Source: an uncultured Lentisphaeria bacterium (GTDB taxonomy: Bacteria > Verrucomicrobiota > Lentisphaeria > Victivallales > Victivallaceae). Taken from it: 9,553 nt of DNA. The translations under genes were made by a program, and so were the position numbers. The notes beneath the pieces were generated by a model. The model ran no database searches. It was not told the origin of the DNA and worked only from the letters and a program-made list of their open reading frames with translations. Of the stretch, positions 1 through 5,675 are shown piece after piece. Location: assembly GCA_949298665.1 (NCBI GenBank), contig CASFXO010000360.1:1-9553 (forward strand). Reading direction: 5' to 3'. The first letter of the stretch is position 1; each line of letters opens with the position of its first letter.

Positions 1-123
1 CAGCAGCATGGCGAAGTCCGGCGCGCCGGTGCGCTTGAACCCGGCGACGACCCCGGCGGCGCGGAATCCGGCGGGCGTGGTGACCGAACCGTTTTCCACA
101 AACTGAAAAGGCTGTTCACTCAT
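1..123 (-). CDS. argJ: ArgJ, bifunctional ornithine/glutamate N-acetyltransferase, N-terminal fragment
   Basis: Only the first 41 codons are inside the window; the gene runs off the left edge. The translation starts MSEQPFQFVENG and continues with VTTPAGFRAAGVVAGFKR, which matches the conserved N-terminus of the ArgJ family (a 'GGVTAPKGFxAAGxxAGIK'-like block that opens the alpha chain before autoproteolysis). ArgJ transfers the acetyl group from N-acetylornithine to glutamate, and in some species also uses acetyl-CoA, in cytoplasmic arginine biosynthesis. The start is well supported: a GGAGGA Shine-Dalgarno (plus positions 130-135) lies seven bases before the ATG. The ATG sits inside the end of queF, giving an 8-bp overlap (ATGAGTGA), so the two are probably translationally coupled. 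The catalytic Thr and the rest of the protein cannot be seen, so intactness is unknown. Confidence 0.85.
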   Translation of the reverse strand, partial: MSEQPFQFVENGSVTTPAGFRAAGVVAGFKRTGAPDFAMLL

Positions 124-544
124 CGATTTTTCCTCCATAGCGGGCGGTGACGTTGATGGCGATCCCGCCGCGCGGACGGAACCGGCCGATGACCTCGGCG
201 CGACGCGGCGCGCAGGCCGCGACCACGGCATTGAGGATGGTATTGACCGATTCCTCGTGAAAGGTATTGCTGTTGCGGAACGAGTACAAATACAGTTTGA
301 GCGATTTGCTTTCGATGCAGGATTTGTCCGGCACATAGCGCACCGTGATGTGACCGAAATCCGGCTGACCGGTTACCGGACACAGCGAGGTGTATTCCGG
401 GCAGTCGAACTCAATGATGTAATCACGGTCGGCGTACAGGTTTTGAAAGGTTTCCAGCCGGGCTTCCTCCGGACAGGTCGGATAGTTGCGTTCGGACGAT
501 TTGAGCAGCGTCAAACCGGCGAAACGTTCTCTGCTTTTGTCCAC
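116..544 (-). CDS. queF: QueF, NADPH-dependent 7-cyano-7-deazaguanine (preQ0) reductase
   Basis: QueF reduces the nitrile of preQ0 to the aminomethyl of preQ1 in queuosine tRNA-modification synthesis (cytoplasm). The 142-residue product is the short, unimodular type. Visible family blocks are FDCPEYTSLCPVTGQPDFGH, containing the cysteine that forms the thioimide with preQ0 and the nearby Asp, then ESKSLKLYLYSFRN (the QueF signature), then FHEE and RFRPRGGI. The start chosen is the GTG at 544-542 (protein VDKSRERFAGLTLL), because GGAG lies eight bases upstream and homologues begin at about this point. An in-frame ATG at 604 would add 20 hydrophobic residues not seen in the family and has no ribosome site. 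The gene overlaps argJ by 8 bp. A leader of roughly 118 nt with a candidate pseudoknot precedes it. Identification is secure; the GTG start is likely. Confidence 0.94.
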   Translation of the reverse strand: MDKSRERFAGLTLLKSSERNYPTCPEEARLETFQNLYADRDYIIEFDCPEYTSLCPVTGQPDFGHITVRYVPDKSCIESKSLKLYLYSFRNSNTFHEESVNTILNAVVAACAPRRAEVIGRFRPRGGIAINVTARYGGKIDE

Positions 545-598
545 GATGTCTACTCCAGAAACATGCTGAATCAAAAAAACGGAAAAATATTGAACAGC

Positions 599-638
599 CC
601 GCATTTGCGTCGTTCTGCCGATGCGGTTCTCACGGCAG
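599..638 (-). promoter_or_regulatory. Candidate H-type pseudoknot in the queF leader
   Basis: Read on the minus strand, CTGCCG (638-633) pairs perfectly with CGGCAG (620-615), and CCGCAT (626-621) pairs perfectly with ATGCGG (604-599). The order is S1, S2, S1', S2', so both six-base stems can form together only as an H-type pseudoknot. Loop 1 is TGAGAA (6 nt), there is no base between S2 and S1', and the last loop is AACGACGCAA (10 nt, half A). The zero-length junction would allow coaxial stacking. It lies about 55 nt before the queF GTG and is followed by a U-rich stretch (587-570). The pairing is seen directly; a regulatory role is inference. It does not match the preQ1-I consensus that I know. 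Confidence 0.35.
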
Positions 639-668
639 GACTCCTGTCCGCCGCGCGGATTGCTTCAT

Positions 669-677
669 AAAATAGCA
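669..677 (-). promoter_or_regulatory. Possible extended -10 promoter for queF-argJ
   Basis: On the minus strand the sequence reads TGCTATTTT, which fits the TGnTATnnT extended -10 pattern. No good -35 box is found at the correct spacing. Transcription would begin near 662, giving a queF leader of about 118 nt that includes the pseudoknot candidate. The assignment is weak, because promoter consensus in this lineage is assumed and not known. Confidence 0.3.
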
Positions 678-727
678 CGTTTTTGCCGATATTTCGCCAT
701 TAAAGAGAAAAATGCTTGATTTTTTTC

Positions 728-756
728 TTGATTTTTCCGCGCAGGAAAACTATATT
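728..756 (+). promoter_or_regulatory. Sigma70-like promoter for the TIGR04073 gene
   Basis: TTGATT (728-733) and TATATT (751-756) are separated by exactly 17 bases, in the most AT-rich part of the intergenic region. Predicted transcription start is near 762-764, leaving a 5' leader of about 105 nt before the ATG at 868. The -35 and -10 boxes each match the consensus at four or five of six positions. Confidence 0.55.
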
Positions 757-762
757 GCATAT

Positions 763-776
763 GAAATCCGGATTTC
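763..776. repeat. 14-bp perfect palindrome at the predicted start site
   Basis: GAAATCCGGATTTC is a perfect palindrome that begins seven bases after the -10 box of the rightward promoter, where a repressor would block open-complex formation or escape. It could equally be a small hairpin at the mRNA 5' end, although a palindrome with no loop makes a poor hairpin. An operator role is inference from position. Confidence 0.35.
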
Positions 777-867
777 CGCCTCAATCGGGGGGGGAAACGG
801 AATAGCGGTGATGTTTTTTTCATGCAACAGGGATAGTGAGTCCAGTCTAACAGAAGGGTGCATTCGG

Positions 868-1278
868 ATGAAATTCGGAAAGCAGATGGTTTTGGCGGGA
901 GTTCTGATGGTTGCGCTGTTCGGCGCCAATGTCGCAACGGCCGGAAATCCGATCGAAAAACTCGGTCGCGGCGTGGCCAATGTCGCGTTCGGACCGCTGG
1001 AACTGTTGATGAAACCTTACGATGTGGCCAATGAAAAAGGCAATATCGCCGGGCTGACCTACGGGGTTTTCAAGGGCGTGGCCTATACCATCGCCCGTGA
1101 AGTGGTCGGCGTGGTGGATATCGTGACGTTCCCGGTGCCGCTGCCCGGCTGTACCGACGATCCGCTGGATGCCGGCTGGGGCTATGGTCCGATCATGCGC
1201 CCGGCGTGGGTGGTGGATGTGGAACACAACGCCTACAACTTCTTCTACAACGACCAGGCCATTATCGACGCCCAGTAA
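868..1278 (+). CDS. Secreted exosortase system-associated protein, TIGR04073 family
   Basis: The 136-residue product has a clear Sec signal peptide: basic start MKFGKQ, hydrophobic core at about residues 7-22, and an A-T-A signal peptidase I site after Ala25. The mature part carries KLGRGVANVAFGPLE (31-45) and GLTYGVFKGVAYTIAREVVG (62-81), followed by VDIVTFPVP. This is the pattern I associate with TIGR04073, a small family named for co-occurrence with exosortase/PEP-CTERM systems in PVC and deltaproteobacterial genomes. Its molecular role is not known. The start is the ATG at 868, with AAGGG at 854-858, nine bases before it; upstream in-frame codons would bury the signal peptide. The gene is monocistronic between a promoter (728-756) and a strong terminator (1312-1350). 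The mature protein is expected in the periplasm, perhaps membrane-attached through its Gly-rich hydrophobic helix. No PEP-CTERM tail is present. Confidence 0.82.
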   Translation: MKFGKQMVLAGVLMVALFGANVATAGNPIEKLGRGVANVAFGPLELLMKPYDVANEKGNIAGLTYGVFKGVAYTIAREVVGVVDIVTFPVPLPGCTDDPLDAGWGYGPIMRPAWVVDVEHNAYNFFYNDQAIIDAQ

Positions 1279-1311
1279 GCGGGGGCTGAGGTTTTCTGAG
1301 CCTGACCGAGT

Positions 1312-1350
1312 GCCCGCGCCCGGTATGAATCCGGGGCGCGGGCTTTTTCT
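1312..1350 (+). terminator. Intrinsic terminator after the TIGR04073 gene
   Basis: GCCCGCGCCCGG (1312-1323) pairs with CCGGGGCGCGGGC (1331-1343) with one bulged G, across a seven-base loop (TATGAAT). A run of five T, then CTT, follows from 1344. This is a very stable GC stem with a U tract, 33 bases after the stop codon. It separates this gene from ychF. Confidence 0.92.
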
Positions 1351-1389
1351 TAGTTGGAACGGGGGTATTTTTTCCGGAATGGGGGCAAG

Positions 1390-2490
1390 ATGAGTTTTTC
1401 CTGTGGTTTCGTCGGATTGCCGAATGTCGGCAAGTCCACGTTGTTCAACGCGTTGTGCAAGGGAGGAGCGGAGGCCGCCAATTTCCCGTTCTGCACCATT
1501 GAACCGAATACCGGCGTGGTGCCGGTGCCGGACGACCGGCTCCAGGTGTTGTCCGATCTGGAACATTCCGGGCGGATCGTGCCGTCCACGCTGAAGTTCA
1601 TAGATATTGCCGGTCTGGTCAAGGGGGCCAGTCAGGGGCAGGGGCTGGGAAACCAGTTTCTGGGACATATCCGCAATGTGGACGCGGTGGCGCATGTGGT
1701 GCGCCTGTTCGAAGACCCCGACGTGGTGCATGTGGACGGCCGGTGTGATCCGGTCAGCGATCTGGAAGTGATCATCACCGAACTGATGCTGGCCGACCTG
1801 GAGATGCTGGAGAAACGCCGCGACAAAGCCCACAAACTCGCCCGTTCCAACGATGCCGACGCCAAACTGGAATTCGCTTTGATCAAGGATCTGGCAGCGC
1901 AGCTTGCCGAAGGCCGTCTGCCTTCCTATGACCACGATGATCCCAAAACCGTCGAGCTGGTGCGCTCCTTCGGGTTGCTGACGATTCTACCGGCGTTCAT
2001 CTGCGCCAATACCGATGAGAAAACCTTTCGTGATTTCGGTTCGTCGGATGCCGCCCGGAGGCTGGAGGAATACGCCGCGGGGCACGGTCTGGAAGTGGTG
2101 CCGGTCTGTGCCAAGCTGGAAGAGGAACTCGGCCAGCTGGAGCCGGAGGAGGCGCAGCTCTTCATGGAGGATCTCGGAGTTTCCGAACCGGGACTGAACC
2201 GGGTGATCCGGACCGGGTACCGGCTGCTGGATTACCTGACGTTTTTCACCGCCGGACCGATGGAGGCCAGAGCCTGGACGGTGACTCGCGGAACGCCCGC
2301 ACCGCAGGCGGCGGGGAAAATTCATACCGACCTCTGCCGGGGATTCATCCGCATGGAGACGGTATCTTATGAAGACATGGTGGCCTGCGGCGGCTGGAAC
2401 AAGGCGAAAGAAGCCGGAAAGCTGCGCATTGAAGGCAAAGATTATCTGATTCAGGACGGAGATGTGATTCACGTTCGTTTTTCCGTCTGA
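1390..2490 (+). CDS. ychF: YchF/Obg-like ribosome-associated ATPase
   Basis: The 366-residue product has the usual length for YchF (E. coli 363). Visible G motifs are the P-loop GLPNVGKS (residues 9-16), the switch II block DIAGLVKGAS (72-81), and NTDE at 207-210 in place of the GTPase NKxD. That NxxE form is the known basis for the family's preference for ATP over GTP. The C-terminal TGS/YchF domain (about 280-366) ends with GWNKAKEAGKLRIEG and DYLIQDGDVIHVRF, typical of the family. YchF binds the ribosome and takes part in translation and oxidative-stress control; the precise role is unsettled. The start is the ATG at 1390, preceded by a GGGGG tract (1381-1385), and it fits the conserved MSFxCGFVGLPN opening; an in-frame ATG at 1354 would add 12 unrelated residues. 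No clear promoter was found in the 38 bases after the terminator. Confidence 0.97.
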   Translation: MSFSCGFVGLPNVGKSTLFNALCKGGAEAANFPFCTIEPNTGVVPVPDDRLQVLSDLEHSGRIVPSTLKFIDIAGLVKGASQGQGLGNQFLGHIRNVDAVAHVVRLFEDPDVVHVDGRCDPVSDLEVIITELMLADLEMLEKRRDKAHKLARSNDADAKLEFALIKDLAAQLAEGRLPSYDHDDPKTVELVRSFGLLTILPAFICANTDEKTFRDFGSSDAARRLEEYAAGHGLEVVPVCAKLEEELGQLEPEEAQLFMEDLGVSEPGLNRVIRTGYRLLDYLTFFTAGPMEARAWTVTRGTPAPQAAGKIHTDLCRGFIRMETVSYEDMVACGGWNKAKEAGKLRIEGKDYLIQDGDVIHVRFSV

Positions 2491-2520
2491 CGAAATCCGC
2501 ATCAGGGAGGCCGGAGGGCA

Positions 2521-4524
2521 ATGGAGAGTTTCCGTTATAAAGATGTGTCGGTGGAATGGGACGAGATGCGGCTGGTGTTCGGCAACAGCCGCTTCCGGCG
2601 AACGATGATGCTGGCGGAGGGGTTCCCGCGGACGGTTTCGCTCCGGGACGCGCAGGGCCGCGAATTCGCCGATGCCGGAAAGTCCGGCGCGGACTGTCAT
2701 TTTATCGGGATCAACCGTCCGGGATATCGGGAAGCGCGGTACGAATGGCGTTCGATTTCCGTCCGGGCGGTGGAGGAGGTGGATTTCGATTCTCCGCACG
2801 TGCTGGTGGAGATGATCTTTGCCGAGCCGGTGCAGGAGGTGGTGTTCCGGCGGGAATTTTTCATTTATCCCGGTCTGGCCGCTCATGCGGTGCGCAATCA
2901 TCTGACCAGTGCGGTGATGCCGAACTGCTACTGGACGTTCCGTTCGGAGCTGCGTGGAGAGGAAAATCGGTCCCGTTTCGCCGCGGAGCATCTGGAAAGC
3001 TGCGTGGACAGCCTGCGTCCCGCTGCCGGTCTGCACCCGGTGGAGAGCGTGGAATTTGCCGGAAGAACGGATTACACCGACGAACTGGTGCTGCCGCATC
3101 CGCTGTCCGGCGGCGACGGCTGCTGCCGGGGAAATCTGTTGCGGGTGGAAGCGGAGGACGGCGCCGGTCTCCTCTGGGTGCAGGAGGCGCCGCCGTCGGC
3201 GGAACGGCGGGATCTGGAGGAACATGATTTCCGGTTTGCGGGGGGAGAAGTGTTTTCCTGCTGCTGGGGGGTGCCGCCCGGGGAGATTCGGCCGGGGCGG
3301 GAATTTTCCGGGTACCGAAATGCGGTGCTGCTCTACCATGACCCGGCGGAAAGGGCTGCCGGACTGAAGGATTATCTGCGGCTGCGATTCCCGATGCGGG
3401 AAGAGGAGCAGACGGTCATGGTCAACCCGTGGGGATGCGGCCGTTTTCCGGAGCTGACCGGTGAGGCGTTTCTGCTGCGCGAAATTGCGGCCGCCGCCGA
3501 GTGCGGCGCGGATCAATATCAGGTGGACGATTCCTGGCAGGAAGGCGGTTCCCTGAGCGAATTGCTGCAGCGGAACCGGCACATCGGCAGGGATTTCTGG
3601 AGTGTGTCGAAGGCGCGCCTCGGCGGGTCTTTCAAACAGTTGACCGCGGCGGCGGAGGCGGCGGGAATCCAACTGGCCCTGTGGGTGGCTCCGAACGGCA
3701 ATCAGGAATATCGGGATTGGCGGGAGTTTGCGGAGCTGCTGCTGGAATACCATCGGCGGGACGGATTTGCGATGTTCAAGATCGACGGGGTGGTGGTCCG
3801 GACGCTGGAGGCGGAGGAGAATCTGGAAGCATTGCTGCGCACGGTGCGGCGGGAATCCGGCGGGGCGGTCTATTTCAATCTGGACACGACCAACGGTCAG
3901 CGTCCGGGGTATTTTCGTTTTCTGGAATACGGCAATATCTTTCTGGAAAACCGTTATGTCGGTCTGACCTGGTCGATCGGCTATCATCCGGAGAAGACGC
4001 TGCGCAGTTTCTGGCAGCTGTCCCGTTACCTGCGGGCCCAGTCGCTCCAGATCGAAATCCCGGCGCCGGAGGATGTCAATCCCGAGTTGTATCAGCGGAT
4101 CGGCTATGACCGTGCGGATGTTTATCCCTTCGAATACTGGGTGGCCATTGCGTTGTTCGGCTGTCCGCTGGTGTGGATGGCACCTTCGCTGGTGCGTCCC
4201 GAAACCCGGGCGGTTCTGCGGCGGATGTTTCAGTTGCGGCGCCAGCATCGGGCGGGGCTGTTTCATTGCCGGATTTTTCCGGTGGGAGCACCGCCGGACG
4301 GCAGCGCGATTACCGGATTCTATGCCGATTCCGGTTATCTGATCGTCTTCCGGGAGGCGGGGTGCGCGACGGACACGGCGGAACTTGCCGGTGATTTCGC
4401 CGCCCCGGCGTGGAAACGGGCGGAACTGCTGGCCGGTGTCGGATCGGTATCGACCGGTACCGCCGGATTCCGGGTGGAATTGCCGGAAGCGGCCTCTTTC
4501 GCGTTTTTCCGATTGCTGCCCTGA
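2521..4524 (+). CDS. GH36/melibiase-like glycoside hydrolase (clan GH-D), substrate unknown
   Basis: The 667-residue product has the GH36 plan: an N-terminal beta-rich domain (about 1-290), a central (beta/alpha)8 barrel (about 295-590) and a small C-terminal beta domain. Barrel landmarks are NPWGCGRF, QVDDSW (D336, D337, W339), LWVAPNG (387-393), and MFKIDG (K420, D422), where D422 sits at the clan GH-D nucleophile position. At the strand that normally carries the acid/base Asp, the protein has NIFLENRYVG (E476, N477, R478). Alpha-galactosidase activity should therefore not be assumed; the enzyme may use Glu there or act on another alpha-glycoside. There is no signal peptide, so it is probably cytoplasmic and acts on imported oligosaccharides. 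It starts 30 bp after ychF, with GGGAGG (2505-2510) ten bases before the ATG, and may be co-transcribed. It converges on an oxidoreductase gene. Family is fairly sure; specificity is unknown. Confidence 0.8.
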   Translation: MESFRYKDVSVEWDEMRLVFGNSRFRRTMMLAEGFPRTVSLRDAQGREFADAGKSGADCHFIGINRPGYREARYEWRSISVRAVEEVDFDSPHVLVEMIFAEPVQEVVFRREFFIYPGLAAHAVRNHLTSAVMPNCYWTFRSELRGEENRSRFAAEHLESCVDSLRPAAGLHPVESVEFAGRTDYTDELVLPHPLSGGDGCCRGNLLRVEAEDGAGLLWVQEAPPSAERRDLEEHDFRFAGGEVFSCCWGVPPGEIRPGREFSGYRNAVLLYHDPAERAAGLKDYLRLRFPMREEEQTVMVNPWGCGRFPELTGEAFLLREIAAAAECGADQYQVDDSWQEGGSLSELLQRNRHIGRDFWSVSKARLGGSFKQLTAAAEAAGIQLALWVAPNGNQEYRDWREFAELLLEYHRRDGFAMFKIDGVVVRTLEAEENLEALLRTVRRESGGAVYFNLDTTNGQRPGYFRFLEYGNIFLENRYVGLTWSIGYHPEKTLRSFWQLSRYLRAQSLQIEIPAPEDVNPELYQRIGYDRADVYPFEYWVAIALFGCPLVWMAPSLVRPETRAVLRRMFQLRRQHRAGLFHCRIFPVGAPPDGSAITGFYADSGYLIVFREAGCATDTAELAGDFAAPAWKRAELLAGVGSVSTGTAGFRVELPEAASFAFFRLLP

Positions 4525-4601
4525 GTGCGAAAAAAACGCGGCATCCCGCTCCGGAACGGCAGCGCGATGTCGCGGCGGCGCATGGGGGAGGGCGCACTCA
4601 G
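4521..4601. repeat. 9-bp inverted repeat spanning both convergent stop codons
   Basis: CTGAGTGCG (4521-4529) and CGCACTCAG (4593-4601) are perfect inverted copies, 63 bases apart. Each contains the TGA of its own gene: the glycosidase stop at 4522-4524 and the oxidoreductase stop at 4600-4598. The interior is GC-rich and could fold into further stems. This may act as a bidirectional termination or mRNA-end structure for the convergent pair; neither arm is followed directly by a long T tract. Confidence 0.4.
4530..4549 (-). terminator. Possible weak leftward terminator for the phoH operon
   Basis: On the minus strand GCGG-GATG-CCGC (4549-4538) forms a short four-pair GC hairpin, followed by one G and then seven T (4536-4530). 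It lies about 50 bases after the oxidoreductase stop. The stem is short, so efficiency is doubtful alone; it may work with the larger inverted repeat around it. Confidence 0.35.
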
Positions 4602-5656
4602 CGAACGGCGGCGCGTTGCCGGATCATTTCCGTCACCCGCACGACCTCCAGCGCCTCTTCCATTTTGATCGGGAATGGGACTCCGTCCCGGATGGCGGCG
4701 TAAAGATAACGGTAAATATCCTGCTGTGTGCAGTTTTCCTTCGGTTCGACCATGATCGTTTCCCGCCGCCAGCGCAGGCGGGAGGCCTGGCCGAAGTCCC
4801 AGCCGAATCCCGGTGTGCCGGGATGGGCTTCCGCTTCCGGAAATTCCTGTCCGGGGGCGAGGTATTTCAATTTGATGTCCTGTTCGTCGGGACAGACCAG
4901 GGCGCCGCGGGTGCCGTACACTTCGTAGCAGTTGCCGGGCATGACCGCGCCGCCGGAAACTTCCAGGTCGACCAGGCGGCCGTTTTCACCCCGGAAGAGG
5001 ACCTTGAACGTGTCTTCCGCGTCGCCGACGGCAGCCACCCGGCGCAGGTCGCACCACAAATCCCGCAGCGGCGCTCCCAGCAACTGCAGCGCGTGGTCGA
5101 TGAGATGGGGTCCCCAGTTGTTCAGCATGCCGCCGCCGCAGCTGGTCAGCGCCTGCCAGTCGTCGCGCCGCTGGTAGAATTGCCGATTGAGCTTGATTTC
5201 GTAGATGTCGCCGAGCAGGCCGGAGTCGATGATTTCCCGCACGTGTTGAAATGCCGCTTCGAACCGGCGATTGTGGCGGAAATAGAGCTTGCCGGGATGT
5301 TCCGCCGCCAGCTCCCTGAGCCGGAGGGCGTCGGCATAGGTGAGGGCGATGGGCTTTTCAAGGAAGACCGTTTTTCCCGCCCGCAACGCCAGCTCTGCGT
5401 GAGCGACGTGGTCGCCGCTCCGGGTGGCGACGGCCACCAGCTCCACTCCTTCGTCCCGCAGAAATTCCTCCGGATCGGTATAGACCCTTGCCCCGTATTT
5501 TTCGGCCAGGGAGCGGGTCCGCTCAGCTTCCAGATCGCACCCGGCGACGATTTCGAACAGCTTGGGGAAGCGGTCCAGCTCCGGACAATGCATGCCCCAG
5601 CCGGCGCGGCCCAGTCCCCAGATTCCCACCTTGATGCGTTCGTCTTGCGGTTTCAT
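4598..5656 (-). CDS. Gfo/Idh/MocA-family NAD(P)-dependent oxidoreductase
   Basis: The 352-residue product has the family's usual size and two-domain plan. The N-terminal Rossmann fold shows VGIWGLGRAG (GxGxxG at 14-19), an acidic residue ending strand 2 (GCDLE, suggesting NAD preference), and EKPIAL (E100, K101, P102), the conserved catalytic-lysine block. The C-terminal domain has GGGMLNNWGPHLIDH (174-188), where D187 or H188 fits the usual catalytic position. Members oxidise or reduce sugars, inositols and related polyols; the substrate here cannot be read. No signal peptide or Tat motif is seen, so it is cytoplasmic. The start is the ATG at 5656, with AAGGAG nine bases upstream (5671-5666); an in-frame ATG at 5695 would run into ybeY. 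It follows ybeY by 19 bp, the last gene of the phoH operon, an unusual partner for that cluster. Confidence 0.9.
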   Translation of the reverse strand: MKPQDERIKVGIWGLGRAGWGMHCPELDRFPKLFEIVAGCDLEAERTRSLAEKYGARVYTDPEEFLRDEGVELVAVATRSGDHVAHAELALRAGKTVFLEKPIALTYADALRLRELAAEHPGKLYFRHNRRFEAAFQHVREIIDSGLLGDIYEIKLNRQFYQRRDDWQALTSCGGGMLNNWGPHLIDHALQLLGAPLRDLWCDLRRVAAVGDAEDTFKVLFRGENGRLVDLEVSGGAVMPGNCYEVYGTRGALVCPDEQDIKLKYLAPGQEFPEAEAHPGTPGFGWDFGQASRLRWRRETIMVEPKENCTQQDIYRYLYAAIRDGVPFPIKMEEALEVVRVTEMIRQRAAVR

Positions 5657-5675
5657 TTTTCTCAACTCCTTGTTT

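Larger units (their letters stand above)
545..867. other. Divergent intergenic control region between queF and the TIGR04073 gene
   Basis: These 323 bases hold no convincing gene. The stretch 661-780 is clearly richer in A/T than the surrounding genes, with T runs at 721-726 and 732-736. It contains a rightward promoter (728-756), a 14-bp palindrome (763-776), a leftward extended -10 candidate (669-677) and a two-stem pseudoknot candidate (599-638). The rightward leader also has a run of eight G (787-794) preceded by TTTCC at 773-777, which could pair with GGAAA at 793-797. No known riboswitch consensus was recognised. Open frames crossing it are extensions of the flanking genes. Confidence 0.7.

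Noticed and set aside
545..604. Upstream ATG start (604) for queF
   Set aside because: It has no Shine-Dalgarno, adds 20 residues absent from the family, and the GTG at 544 has a well-placed GGAG.
599..638. Canonical preQ1-I riboswitch
   Set aside because: The pseudoknot topology is similar, but the conserved preQ1-I loop and A-rich tail are missing, so I do not name it as one.
636..646. CAGGACTCCTG palindrome upstream of queF
   Set aside because: It is 11 bases with a one-base centre, cannot form a useful hairpin, and partly overlaps the pseudoknot arm; no independent support.
787..794. Run of eight G in the TIGR04073 leader as a phase-variation tract
   Set aside because: It lies outside any coding region and outside the promoter spacer, so slippage would have no clear effect; it could also be an assembly-sensitive homopolymer.
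1987..4266. A 759-codon open frame on the minus strand, antisense to the glycosidase and the end of ychF
   Set aside because: It crosses two well-supported genes, is full of Pro, His and Arg, and has no ribosome site or domain.
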